Shown in pieces: positions 1 through 10,194 of a stretch of DNA of 64,000 bases. Position numbers and translations under genes: made by a program. The DNA is taken from assembly GCA_016709025.1 (NCBI GenBank), contig JADJEQ010000012.1, positions 172,068-236,067 of the forward strand. Reading direction: 5' to 3'. How positions within the stretch are numbered: the stretch's first letter is position 1; the number at the start of each line of letters is the position of its first letter. Source of the DNA: Bacteroidales bacterium (GTDB lineage: Bacteria > Bacteroidota > Bacteroidia > Bacteroidales > Lentimicrobiaceae). The notes beneath the pieces are model-generated. The model searched no databases. It had not been told where the DNA came from and saw nothing but the letters and a program-made list of their open reading frames with translations.

Positions 1-2475
1 ACCATGAAAGTGAAGAAATTATTTCCGGCAACCGGGTTGATGTCAACATACACCTGTTCTCCGGCATCGGCCCATGAGCCATTTCCGTTGAAGTCGATCC
101 ACATATTGAACAAAGCATTGCCAACAGAAGCCACGACTTTGATCTTGCATGGATTGCCCGGCGACAATGGCCAGAGGAAAGTAACGCCATCCTCATCGTT
201 GAGGCTGTTCAGGTTGTCTCCGTTTGCTCCGGGTGAAGGCTGCCCGTCGGGTTCATTGTCGATGCTGGTTCCCAGATAGGTAAAGCCGTCGATGGTGTGT
301 TGTGCTCCACCACTGGCCGAAAGGGTCGGATAGTCGTTCGGGTTTAATGGATTGTCAGGTGCATCACCAAAATCATAGATTTCCTGCGGGGATCCTTCGA
401 TAAAGACTGCATAATCCTCCACTTCTCCATCGTTCACCAGGCCGCTGAAAGTGATCGGGGCATTGCTGGTGCGGAATCTGAAACGGCTGTAGGATGGTCC
501 CATGTTGGCATTTACCGGAACACTGAATGTCAGGGTGTTGGACCCTGCTGACAGTGGCTGGTTGATGAACATATGCTCACCCGCATCAGCCCAGTCGCCA
601 TCGGTGTTGAAATCCATCCAGGCATCGAGGAAGCCTGCAGTCGATGCAGTCGCGGTAATTGTTACCGTTTGTCCCTGGAGAACAAATGGAGGCATGGTAA
701 TACCGTCTTCGTCATCCACATTGGCTACATCATCGCCCGTTGCCATAGCATTAGGCTGCCCGTCGGTTTCCGCATCAATCAATAACCCAAGGTGGGTGCC
801 CGCAACAACATTGTGCCGGGCCCCGTTGTTGCTCAGCAACGTCGGGTAATCGGTCGCGATGGCCGGGTTGTCGGGTACATCGCCGAAATCGAGTTCATTG
901 CCCTGCTGGCCGGTTAAAATCGTGATCAGGTAATCTTCCACCTCCCCGTCAAACACCAGTCCGTCATAACTGATGGCAGCAGGCGTCGTTCTGAACCTGA
1001 ACCTGGTGTAGGAAGCACCAACTGTGGCATTTACCGGTACACTGAAGTTAAGGTTGTTTACTCCTGCAACAAGCGCCTGGCTGATGAATATATGTTCACC
1101 CGCATCGGCCCAATCGCCATCAACATTAAAATCTATCCAGGTGTCAAGGAAGCCGTTGACCGATGCAACCACCGATACCGGCACCGTTGAACCCTGGTTC
1201 ACAGTGAGAGGTATCGTTACACCATCTTCATCGTCGCCAAGCGAAGGATACAAACAATCGGTATCATCGCAACGGGCACCAATGGAGGGCTGTCCGTCGG
1301 GCTCGGGATCAATCAAAGCCCCAAGACGGATATTCGGCGAAATACTGTGCCTTGCACCATTGTTTGCAAGCAATGTCTGGTAATTCAATCCGGCATCGTG
1401 GAAATCGGGCGCATCGCCAAAGTCAAATTCACCACTACCGATTTGTTCGACAAACACGGCATAATCCTCGACTTCTCCATCGGCGGCTAATCCGTCGTAA
1501 CTGATAGGTGTATTGAAGGTGCTGTAACGGAAACGGGCGAATGAGTTGCCAATCCCCACTGCAACCGGTACCGTGAAGGATAGGCTGTTCAAACCGGCAG
1601 TCACTGGCTGGTTGATGAAAATATGTTCACCCGCATCGGCCCAGTCGCCATCAACATTGTAATCAATCCATGCATCCAGAAATCCATTAGCGGATGCTGA
1701 TACAGCAATAGTAACATTAGAACCCTGTAAAACAACCGGAGGCATGGCGACACCGTCTTCATCGTCCAAATTGGCGAGGTCATCGCCGTCAGCCAGGACT
1801 GTTGGTAGGCCGTCAATTTCAGGGTCGATCAGTAATCCGAGGTAGACTGCCGGATTGATGGTATGTCGTGCCCCGTTGCTGAACAGCAGTGTGGGATAAT
1901 CATTTGTATTGGCCGGATCATCCGGAGCATCACCGAAATCAAGCTCACCGGTCGGAGGTACACCAATGTTAGTGGTGGCATAGTCTTCGACTTCGCCATC
2001 CGCAACCAGGCCATCGTAACTTATGGGTGCATTGGTGGTTCGGAAACGGTAACGGGTATATGATGCACCTGAAATTGCTGTAACCGGAACAATAAATGAC
2101 AGGCTGTTTAACCCGGCCGTTAATGGCTGATTAATAAAAATATGCTCACCCGCATCACCCCAGTCGCCATCCACATTGTAGTCAGTCCAGGCATCGAGAA
2201 AGCCGGCGACTGAGGCAACTACAGAAATGTTAACCGTATTTCCCGCGTTGATAATCGGTGGCATGGTAACACCATCCTCATCGTCGCCCAAAGACGGGTA
2301 TAGGCAATCGTTGTCATCGCATACTGCGCCGGGCGAAGGTTGTCCGTTGGGCTCTGCATCAACCTGGCTGCCTAAGTAAACCCCGGGAACGATGGAATGG
2401 CGCGCACCATTGCTGGCCAGTAAGACCGGGTAATTGATTGCCTGGGGATCTTCGGGCGCATCGCCAAAGTCTAAA
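1..2475 (-). repeat. Tandem DFGDAP/GEVED coding repeats (about 4.7 units of ~520 bp)
   Basis: Successive units begin, on the minus strand, near 2475, 1945, 1430, 895 and 380, a spacing of about 513-535 bp, and the last unit is cut by the window edge. The stretch encoding WADAGEHIFINQ recurs almost unchanged in DNA in each unit (near 2135, 1610, 1090, 560 and 60). Such nearly identical long units can recombine to change copy number and are also prone to assembly collapse. Confidence 0.85.
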
Positions 2476-4454
2476 CCATAGAAAACAGGACAATTTTTTA
2501 CCTTCAGACAGAATACACCAGCTGTATCCACACAATTAAAGTTATTGGAAACAACCACAGCTATCTGATAATTACCAGGTACATTCGAGGTGAAGGGCAG
2601 ATTCTCCCCAAATCCGATGGGTGTACCCCAGTTACTGGTTTCATACCAGGTAATGGATGGATAGGCGGTCGGATAAGTGTTGTAAGGAGCGACGGCATTC
2701 AGCGGAAGCGGAATGTACAGATTCAGGGTATCTGTATCGCAGATGGAATCACAGCCCAGCGGGAAGAGGCTCAGATCAGGTTTTGCAAAAATAAAGCCCG
2801 CATTCATGGTGGCATCGCATCCGGTAGATTTATTGGTAACCGTGAGACTGTAAAATCCCGGGGATGATGCCGTGATTACCGGCGTTGTCTGACCGGTATT
2901 CCAGAGGTAATTGAACAAGGCCGGGTTTACCGGAGTTGGCGAAAGAACTACACTGCTGCCTTCGCAAACGTTGAGTGGAGGTACAGTAAAGGAGGGCGTT
3001 TCGTAAAACCAGACGCAAAGCGTGTCAGTAGCAGTACATCCGGTAATTGTATCGGTAACATTTACTATAAAATCAAACACGGCAGGTAAGGATCCCGGTA
3101 AAGTCAGGGTTACCCAGGGTGAATTGTCGGTTCCGGGACTGAAAAGCGCCCCCGGGGGATTGCTGCTCCAGCTGTAAATATAGGCCGAATCAAAAACAGT
3201 CGTCAGGTTAAAATAGGCAGTTCCGCCGGGTGAGGCGCAAACATAACCGTTGCCTTTTATTTTCGCCTTTGGCAGCTTACTCATATAAATATAAATGCTG
3301 TTGGTTTTGTCGGAACAGCCGAAGCCATTGGTAACCGAAGCATAATACTCCCCATGCTGGGTTACGACATAGGTGGAAGCGTTGGCAGAAGGGATCGCAT
3401 TGCCGTTTTTGTACCACTGATAATTCGTCATACTTCCACAGGCCGTCAGGGTTACAGAACCGCCGGGGCAGAAAATAGTATCGGAAGCACTGATGGTGCA
3501 TGATGGTATAGGATTAACCGTTATATAGTTTGTATCTGTGGCTATGCAACCCATCTGATCGGTAATAACAAGGATAACGGTATCATTTGGCGGGCTGGCA
3601 TTTGCATAAGCATGTTGTGTTGAAATCAGGAAGGAAGTTGCACCATCCCCGAAGCTCCAGGCATAATTAAACGCCGGGTTGATGGGATTGGCAAGAAAAG
3701 AGGCCGGTGTATTCTGACAAACAGGATTTGTAAAAAAGAAAGAAGCGTTTGGCAGCAAAATATTGACCACTTTCGAAATAGTACTTGTGCAACCTGTTGA
3801 AGAGGTAATGGTGAGTGTGATGGTGTATGATCCCGATGCACTGACTGTCAGGTAAGGGCTCGGAGCATTGGCATTCGGGAAAAAGTTACCGGTTCCCGGA
3901 CCAGTGACAGACCATTGATATAATGTTATGGTATTCGGCGGTGTAACCGTTGACTGGTCAACCAGAAATACCGTATCACAAACCGGGTATGTCCAGAAGT
4001 TGGCAACTACATCGCAGGTTCCGGGTCCTCCCGGAAGACAACTTTCAATTTTAACATTTACAATATTCGACCTGATTGAACATCCGTTCAGTGTTACAAC
4101 AACATGGTACTGGTGAATACCCAGTGGAAGACTGGCGATGTTGATGTTGATGGAGTTGTTGGTTTGTCCGGGCAGCAGGGTGTTATTAAGATACCATTGA
4201 AACGAATACCCTGCCCCTGGTGGAGTTGAGAGGGTGAGGATTTGGTTGGTGCCCAGGCAGAATACCGGTAATACATTATAAGTTGCAAGAGCGACCGGCG
4301 GTGTGTTGATGGTAACAGCCAAGGTATAACTGCCTGAACAGTGCGAAACCATCAGGGCTGCAGTCGTTGGCGGGCCATGCCACTGTATGTTGACAGTGTT
4401 TGTTCCCTGTCCCGATTGAATGGTTCCCCGGTTTGACGGGAAAATTGACCATTG
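1..4454 (-). CDS. 3' part of giant secreted PKD/Ig-like + DFGDAP/GEVED repeat protein (runs off left edge)
   Basis: This reading frame stays open from about 4454 to base 1 and continues the gene that starts at 6475 after a one-base slip near 4455. From 4450 to about 2480 it encodes cysteine-containing PKD/Ig-like domains (for example YAWSFGDGATS, YQWYKNGNAIPSA, FNYLWNTGQTTP). From about 2475 to 1 it encodes tandem ~175-residue units that open with (L/F/Y)DFGDxPD and carry NGARH, DEDGV, AW(I/M)DFNxDGDWADAGEH and DGEVEDY motifs, the GEVED-type repeat of exported Bacteroidota proteins. The role is inferred to be a cell-surface or secreted adhesin or matrix protein; no catalytic domain is visible. 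The C-terminus lies outside the window, so whether it has a T9SS tail or the dockerin-like tail of its neighbours is unknown. The first in-frame ATG after the slip lies near 4349. Confidence 0.8.
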
Positions 4455-6475
4455 AAACCACCCGGAGGGGTGGGTCCGCTGGCGGTATATTGAACCACCG
4501 CATCCACACAAACTGTTGTTGTGCCAGTGATAACAGGCGTAGGGTATGGATTGATATTCAACACCTGGGTAAGCGAAGGGCAGAAAACGCCAGGGCTGAT
4601 TTCAACATTTTGATAAACGCTGAGCTGCCAGGGTCCCGGAAGGGTAAATTCTGCAACAATGGAATCGTTGTCAGCGCCCATTTGTGAAGGAATATTGCCA
4701 GTTCCCATTGAAATACCCCACATAAAATCACTGCCAGTGACATTGGATGAAATACTGTAAGTATGTTTGGTGCCGGGGCAAACAGTCGCCGTCCCCTGTA
4801 TACTTCCGAGGATTGGTTTTGCAACGACTTTAACCTTCAGGTAAGCTGTATCATTGCAAAAGACTGAAGGGATAGTTGAAACTGCAGTTATGATGTAGTT
4901 TCCGGGTGTCCACTGGATGCTTGCGGTTGGCGTACCATTCCCGGCTACTACGATTGGACCGGCAGGTGAAACGGACCAATTGGCCGGCCCACTGCCGGTG
5001 TACTGTGTTATGCTTCCTTCGCATACGGTTTCATCGCCTGTAATGGTAAAGATTGGCAGCACATTTACTGCAATTGAATCAACACCATTGCATCCGGCCA
5101 GTGGATTGTTGTATTCACATTTTACCCAGTAAAGGCCTGGATTGCTGAATGTAATACTGGCTGTAGTCACATTTCTGTCCTTTTTGTTAAAGGCATAAAA
5201 TCCGGGTCCATTTACCGTCCAGTTGTAATAAGTCCCCGGCATCCAGGGCAGAGAGAAACTACCGGATGATCCCACGCATAAAGTTGACGGTCCATCAATC
5301 GGGAGGTTCGGGTATAATACAGGAACTTCCAGTGTAGTGGAGCCCTGACAGGATGATGACGGGCAGCTCTGGAGGCTGACGGTAGTCGGACCAATGTAGG
5401 TGGGGCTCCATTTGATTTTGATGCAACTGGTATTGGCGCCCGAAATGATCGTACCTCCGGTAACTGTCCAGTTATAACTGCCACAAACCATGGGTGTACA
5501 TACCGAAGTGGTATCTCCGGCACAGACGGTGCCAAAACAACAATCGTAAACAATTTCAGGGCCGGCTCCGGCTAAAACGAATACTGCCTTGGTTATGGTG
5601 TCGGTACAACCGCATGCAACAAATGTTTCGCCTCCCTGACCGGTACCAACAGGCTGACCTGCACCCATATCAGTAACTTTCAGAAGCACTGTATAGTTGC
5701 CGGGCAAAGCATAGGAATGAGCAGGAGGGTTGGCAAGCGTTGAGGTTGTTCCATCACCGAAATCCCAGAAGAATACACTTCCTCCGATGGAGGTATTGGT
5801 GAAATTAACAGGTGTATTCTGACATACAGTGTCCGGAGCAAGTGTGAAATCTGCTTTTGGCCCGTCGATCAGACACAATTGCCTGGTAATGGAATCAATG
5901 CATGAACCACCCATGCCCAGGTTGCTGATGACGACTTTAATGATTCCGGTAGCGCCGGATCCCCAGACAATATTTACAGGATTTCCTGTAAAACTGGCCG
6001 GAGATCCCCCTGTAATTGTCCAGGTATAGGTATAAGCCGGGTCATTGGGATATACGGTATAGTTGTGCGGCGTGTTTTTGCACGCTGCCGCGATATGACC
6101 CTGACCAGCCGGATCAGGCCTGGTGCTGCCGACGCAGGCTCCTTCAGGCGGGCAAATTTCTACTGCATCTTTTAAAACAAAATCCGGACAACAACTCTGG
6201 GATTGGAAATACTGTTCTTTTTCTGTCCATGGTTCTGAAGAAGTTTCAATTCCGGCCATTTTATAAGCCAGGTCAACACTCTTCTGCCAATACTGAAATG
6301 TTTTTGATTGTTGAACATCTATCCGTGCGAAGTGCTCACCCTGGTTTTTGAACTTTTCAACTTTCTCATCGGCAGAATAAGTTCCGCGATTTTTATCAGA
6401 ATTCCGCAGCCCGCTGCCGGAGACGTTGGCGAATGCAATGCAAAGGCCGGACAATAACAGTAATTTTGCTCTCAT
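4352..6475 (-). CDS. 5' part of the giant secreted PKD/Ig-like protein (frameshifted near 4455)
   Basis: I place the start at 6475 rather than the in-frame ATG at 6517 because it puts a good signal peptide (MRAKLLLLSGLCIAFANVSG) at the N-terminus. A charged ~90-residue segment follows, then PKD/Ig-like domains: one at about residues 130-190 (YTWTITGGSP), a classic PKD at about 208-270 (FFWDFGDGTTST) and several cysteine-bearing 'TWxVxG' domains to the end. The last ~30 residues of this frame are out of register. Reading one base over gives GGFQWSIFPSNRG...NTVNIQWHG, a normal PKD/Ig-like continuation, so this piece and the frame running left to base 1 are one gene. The protein is probably exported by Sec and then displayed at the surface. 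It is the most downstream gene seen of the minus-strand exported-protein block. Confidence 0.8.
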   Translation of the reverse strand: MRAKLLLLSGLCIAFANVSGSGLRNSDKNRGTYSADEKVEKFKNQGEHFARIDVQQSKTFQYWQKSVDLAYKMAGIETSSEPWTEKEQYFQSQSCCPDFVLKDAVEICPPEGACVGSTRPDPAGQGHIAAACKNTPHNYTVYPNDPAYTYTWTITGGSPASFTGNPVNIVWGSGATGIIKVVISNLGMGGSCIDSITRQLCLIDGPKADFTLAPDTVCQNTPVNFTNTSIGGSVFFWDFGDGTTSTLANPPAHSYALPGNYTVLLKVTDMGAGQPVGTGQGGETFVACGCTDTITKAVFVLAGAGPEIVYDCCFGTVCAGDTTSVCTPMVCGSYNWTVTGGTIISGANTSCIKIKWSPTYIGPTTVSLQSCPSSSCQGSTTLEVPVLYPNLPIDGPSTLCVGSSGSFSLPWMPGTYYNWTVNGPGFYAFNKKDRNVTTASITFSNPGLYWVKCEYNNPLAGCNGVDSIAVNVLPIFTITGDETVCEGSITQYTGSGPANWSVSPAGPIVVAGNGTPTASIQWTPGNYIITAVSTIPSVFCNDTAYLKVKVVAKPILGSIQGTATVCPGTKHTYSISSNVTGSDFMWGISMGTGNIPSQMGADNDSIVAEFTLPGPWQLSVYQNVEISPGVFCPSLTQVLNINPYPTPVITGTTTVCVDAVVQYTASGPTPPGGFNGQFSRQTGEPFNRDREQTLSTYSGMARQRLQP

Positions 6476-7046
6476 GTTGTACCAGGTTAGAAAATATGAA
6501 CAGGTTGATATATTCAACTACTATAGATTAATGTCGATTGGTCAGGACTTCAGTTCTGTAAATATTAAGAAAGAATTTAACCTTCAACCTGGTTCGACGA
6601 AAAACAGCCAACCATCGTACAGGATGACAGTCAGCCTGAGCGAGTCGAAGATTTTATTTCCTGACCAAAAGACACTATATTTTTTAATTGTGAAAACCAA
6701 TGTGCAAAGGAGATCCGGAAGAATCAGAGTAGCTGTTGTATATGTTTTTTTTAGTAGTCAACAGAAAGTAAGGTAATATGCTGTATGCCAGGCCCTTTTT
6801 GTATAGAGAAATACAATGTGATATATTGCAATAACTAATGAGGAACAGGTAGTATTAATAAAAGTTTCTATATACAATGTTAAATATATGTTAAGACGGA
6901 ATTGATACACATTAAGCGATTTATCGAACAACTCGGGGGTTTTCCAAATAAAATGAAAGACTATGGCAAACTCACTGACTCCCATAAGAATAATCAGCTC
7001 TATCTGAAAAACGTTTAAGGAGTAGTGTTAGGTTACAGCTTATAAA
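6476..7046. other. Intergenic region upstream of the giant PKD gene
   Basis: About 570 bp of AT-rich sequence between the start of the PKD gene and the terminator of the next gene. I see no credible coding frame; short frames on both strands have no recognisable motif. It should hold the promoter of the giant gene, but I could not pick a convincing TTTG/TAnnTTTG pair. Confidence 0.5.
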
Positions 7047-7077
7047 AAACCTTCCGTCTAATTTAGACGGAAGGTTT
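7047..7077 (-). terminator. Rho-independent terminator of the upstream dockerin-tailed gene
   Basis: A perfect 14-bp inverted repeat (AAACCTTCCGTCTA with its complement, arms 7047-7060 and 7064-7077) has a 3-nt loop. On the minus strand it runs into a T-run (TTTTTTATA). It lies about 50 bp past the stop codon at 7130. Confidence 0.85.
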
Positions 7078-7129
7078 GATCCTTCACACCGGAAGTCGTT
7101 TAAATTCCGGCTTTAAATTCCCGGAACAA

Positions 7130-8194
7130 TCAGGGTGTTGCACTCCCCACATATCCTGCCGCATTGTTGTCCACAATGGTCATATCGCCGGTGTCAACAA
7201 TCCCGTCGCCGTTTACATCGGAATCCAGGTAGCCTGAAAGATAACCGGCTGAATCGTTGTCAACGGGGGTTATATCGGCGGTATCGACCACACCGTCCTG
7301 GTTTACGTCGCCACCATAGAATACAAACTTTCCGGATAGTAGTTTGAGGTTACTGCCAAATGCCTGGCTTATAGCTGTACTAAAGTCATAGCTGATAGCA
7401 GGCATGCCAAAATCCAACGGGGTCCCGCTCCAGGTTTCTATGCTGTTGCGGTGCTTAACTACCACATAGTAGTTTGCAGACAAAGGAGCTGGAACTTCAA
7501 CAGGAGCTGTTCCATCCGTATTCATCTCCACCATATACGGGCCGGCAACCAAGGCAAAGGGAGGGGCAAAATCATGTATTTCAACAGATATATGGTCGGC
7601 CACAGTTCCACTGAACTGGTCCCCTGTACTTCCCTGAGCTTTATTCATGGTTGTGCCATTGAACAGGTTTTCGAGAAAAACAGTAAGATAAAGAGTTTTA
7701 ACATTGCCGGGTATTGCATCAATATTTCCAATGGAAAATGGTGAAAATGAAGTTACATTGGCACGGGTCATCTGGAAAGGATTGTTTCCGGAAAATGGCT
7801 GTATTGGTCCAAAATCCCAGTCATTATTTGCATAATGCATAAGATATGCAGAGTTCCTGTTAAAACTGCCCAATTCATTGCTGGTATTCCACTGGAGGGT
7901 TATATCTGCGTCAGAACCACCCGGAGTCGTTTCTTCAATCAGCCACGTTTTATTTACGGCTTTTGAAGTGACCGGAATACCTGCATCTCCGCTACTGAGC
8001 AGTCCTTCCAGAACGCGAACCCTGAAATCGTCCGGCGTTCCATTGTTGATGATTGTAGCCGGGGTGTAGGACGAGGGTGAAGAGCCTACCGGGAATAAAA
8101 CAGGCGAATTCCCCACATTATTCAGCTTCAGGCTACCAGTACCATTGGTTACAAAGTATCTCAGGCTATCATAACTGGTCAACAATCCGTTCAC
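7130..8194 (-). CDS. C-terminal fragment of frameshifted beta-solenoid protein, carrying the shared HRNS + dockerin-like tail
   Basis: Last piece of the gene that starts at 9913. Reading one base over at about 8194 (GAC CTT ACT GTG AAC) joins it smoothly to the preceding fragment as NYDLTVNGLLTSYDSLRYF. It begins with a domain of the kind often found between solenoid repeats and tails (FPVGSSPSSYTPATI, TWLIEETTPGGSDADITLQW). The last ~187 residues are the shared tail: LYLTVFLENLFNG, MNKAQ, GDQFSG, YYVVVKHRNSIETW, then two 12-residue calcium-loop motifs DVNQDGVVDTAD and DVNGDGIVDTGD, ending VGSATP. A strong terminator follows. Role inferred: surface-displayed structural protein whose tail mediates attachment or assembly. 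Confidence 0.8.
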   Translation of the reverse strand: MNGLLTSYDSLRYFVTNGTGSLKLNNVGNSPVLFPVGSSPSSYTPATIINNGTPDDFRVRVLEGLLSSGDAGIPVTSKAVNKTWLIEETTPGGSDADITLQWNTSNELGSFNRNSAYLMHYANNDWDFGPIQPFSGNNPFQMTRANVTSFSPFSIGNIDAIPGNVKTLYLTVFLENLFNGTTMNKAQGSTGDQFSGTVADHISVEIHDFAPPFALVAGPYMVEMNTDGTAPVEVPAPLSANYYVVVKHRNSIETWSGTPLDFGMPAISYDFSTAISQAFGSNLKLLSGKFVFYGGDVNQDGVVDTADITPVDNDSAGYLSGYLDSDVNGDGIVDTGDMTIVDNNAAGYVGSATP

Positions 8195-8610
8195 AGTAAG
8201 TCGTAATTTCCCAGGACAACCTTTCCATGGTTGCCAAAATCAAAGTTTGTAGTTGCAAAATAGTTCTGAAGCGTAAACGGATTATTATCCTGGTTAATAA
8301 ATGCAACATTTCCAATGCTTGTATTACCTGCGCTGCCAATGAACCGGTCAACCGGTGAATATTCAGTATTGTAAAAATTAACATTATTGAAGGGCGAATT
8401 GATAAAACCTGTGCAGGAAGCTGAATCGATTGTTGTATTGTGATCAACGTAGTTTCCGGCAATGGCAATGTCGGCGCCGGGTTGAACAACAACACTTCCC
8501 CCGGTTTCTATCATCAGATCCGCGCCATCAACCAGGGCGTAGTTGCTTGCAGCATGCGGGGATAGAATCAATAGCCCCGATTTAACCCATAGTTTTCCGG
8601 TTACATGCAA
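8191..8610 (-). CDS. Third fragment of the frameshifted beta-solenoid protein
   Basis: Encodes solenoid-like sequence (KLWVKSGLLILSPHAAS, MIETGGSVVVQPGADIAIAG) and FNNVNFYNTEYSP. It joins its upstream neighbour at about 8607 if one T is removed (ITGLHVTGKLW), and its downstream neighbour at about 8194. A short further frame (about 8608-8740, NQVSFRFKIFRLRRLTYHL) links it to the fragment ending at 8718. It is not an independent gene: no start signal, no signal peptide, and continuous sense across the shifts. Confidence 0.65.
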   Translation of the reverse strand: MHVTGKLWVKSGLLILSPHAASNYALVDGADLMIETGGSVVVQPGADIAIAGNYVDHNTTIDSASCTGFINSPFNNVNFYNTEYSPVDRFIGSAGNTSIGNVAFINQDNNPFTLQNYFATTNFDFGNHGKVVLGNYDLL

Positions 8611-8717
8611 GGCCCGTTATCAATGTAAACTTTCCGCAACCTGTTTTTTCAATGGTTAGTGTATCTGCCGGAAACCTGTTGGCCAGATGATATGTGAGTC
8701 GCCTGAGCCTGAAAATT

Positions 8718-8999
8718 TTAAACCGGAAGCTCACCTGGTTGGACCATAGTTCCATCATTATAAGCACCATAATTGGATATTCCTCCAATTTGGAAAACGG
8801 TATCATTATTTATAAAAACATCTTTATCAAGATCAGGGCTGGGAGCACCAATCATTTCAAGGTTTCCGGTTAATTGTAAAACACCCTGATTAGCTAGAAA
8901 AATCCCGCCATTTAGTAACCTAATATTCCCACTTACTTGAATTGAGAAGGAATTAATATTACTCATATTGGCAAAATTAATTATGAAATTTGGATCCAT
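8718..8999 (-). CDS. Second fragment of the frameshifted beta-solenoid protein
   Basis: Asn/Ile-rich solenoid-like sequence (GNIRLLNGGIFLANQG, LTGNLEMIGAP). Its frame is open back to about 9035, where a one-base change (CC to CCC in AACCAGG) would join it to the N-terminal fragment as LYLTNPGASLISGN. It ends in PGELPV by running out of frame; reading one base over gives PGVSFRFKIFRLRR. Confidence 0.6.
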   Translation of the reverse strand: MDPNFIINFANMSNINSFSIQVSGNIRLLNGGIFLANQGVLQLTGNLEMIGAPSPDLDKDVFINNDTVFQIGGISNYGAYNDGTMVQPGELPV

Positions 9000-9025
9000 G
9001 CTATTGCAGTTAATGTTCCCGCTTA

Positions 9026-9913
9026 TTAAAGAAGCTCCTGGTTTGTAAGGTATAAATAATGCTGTGCTCCTTGAGCTATGTTTAATGTAATATTATTCAA
9101 TGTTACACTGTTAAGAGTGGAAAAGCTATTTAGGGAAAATGTCGGTCCATTAATAGCATTAAGATTAAAAGTGCAATTTGTAGCGATTGCAATACATTCT
9201 GGTCCAAAATACACACCGCCGGAATTAATAGTACAGCCGACAAATTCATCAGTTTCATTCGGGAAATCATTGTTACTATTAGGGCTAAAGTGTGGAGTAT
9301 TTATCGTGCAATTTGTGAAATATGTTCTTCCACCAGTGAAAAAGCCGGACTGAAAATAAGTTGTTGTAATTGTGCTGTTTTCAGCATAAATCGAATTCAT
9401 ATTCAAAGGCTGGGAAGATCCTCCGGCAGCATAACTGCCAGCGAATTCCCAACATGTTAATGTTGAGTTTTGAAGTTTTAATGCTTCTGCATATCCGGAT
9501 ATAGCTGTAGCAGTTCCACCTACTATAACCTGAGTATCGACAAAATTAATGTTACTATTTAAAATACGAAGTGAGTATAATGCACCAGCACCATAACCAC
9601 AACTATTGATAACCTCTGAATAATCTGTATAGGGAAAATTCCCAATATTTATCTGGCTACCTGTCAGGGTAAGACTTCCAACATTATTAAATACAACAAT
9701 TTCACCGCTTCTGGGAGCAGCATGGCCTGTTTGGTAAATTATTTCCCCATCTCCATTCATGTATTTACACGTAACGGAGTTCCAATTCATGGCATCATTC
9801 CATGATTGTCCATCCCCCTGTCCGGTCCAGGTGCGGGTTACCTGAGCCTGTATATTGATGGATTGTATGGAACAAAGGATGGCAATAGCGTTAATATATA
9901 GAGTTCTTCTCAT
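9026..9913 (-). CDS. N-terminal fragment of secreted beta-solenoid protein (gene 7130-9913, four frameshifts)
   Basis: Starts with a signal peptide (MRRTLYINAIAILCSIQ...INIQA) followed by TRTWTGQGDGQSWNDAMNW, the 'W-GxGDGxSWxDAxNW' opening common in exported Bacteroidota solenoid proteins. The rest is a Thr/Asn-rich parallel beta-helix pattern (STLTCWEFAG, STITTTYFQSGFF, CTINTPHF, CTINSGGVYFG, CTFNLNA). If the four one-base slips (about 9035, 8740, 8607 and 8194) were repaired, the product would be about 925 residues ending in the shared dockerin-like tail. It is either a decayed gene or, more simply, a stretch with sequence errors. No enzymatic motif is visible. Confidence 0.75.
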   Translation of the reverse strand: MRRTLYINAIAILCSIQSINIQAQVTRTWTGQGDGQSWNDAMNWNSVTCKYMNGDGEIIYQTGHAAPRSGEIVVFNNVGSLTLTGSQINIGNFPYTDYSEVINSCGYGAGALYSLRILNSNINFVDTQVIVGGTATAISGYAEALKLQNSTLTCWEFAGSYAAGGSSQPLNMNSIYAENSTITTTYFQSGFFTGGRTYFTNCTINTPHFSPNSNNDFPNETDEFVGCTINSGGVYFGPECIAIATNCTFNLNAINGPTFSLNSFSTLNSVTLNNITLNIAQGAQHYLYLTNQELL

Positions 9914-10134
9914 ACCAATAAGTTTTAATATCAGAACCTTTTTTAATAAACATATTGATTTACATTGTGGTACAAAAGGAAGCTGTTATTTTTTTGTTAA
10001 TGTTAACTAACAACATTTGAAATACTTTAGATAGAACCACCCTGGTTTCAATAAATACTTTTGTTGGGTTATACTCCTTTTCAATTCGATCAATTTAGAT
10101 AACGATACTTTTAAGCTAGTCTTTTTCTTGAAAA

Positions 10135-10165
10135 CGAAAAAAGGCCCCATATCAGGAGCCTCTCT
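10135..10165 (-). terminator. Terminator downstream of the BNR/dockerin-tailed gene
   Basis: On the minus strand AGGCTCC-TGATAT-GGGGCCT (one mismatch) is followed directly by TTTTTTCG. It lies about 35 bp past the stop at 10195. Confidence 0.7.
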
Positions 10166-10194
10166 TTTCAAACCATATGTAATTCAGCTTAATT

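Noticed and set aside
4..2063. Plus-strand open frames of 60-120 codons across the left edge
   Set aside because: They are antisense to the DFGDAP/GEVED repeats and look alike (GWLMNICSPASAQSP) only because the minus-strand repeat units are alike.
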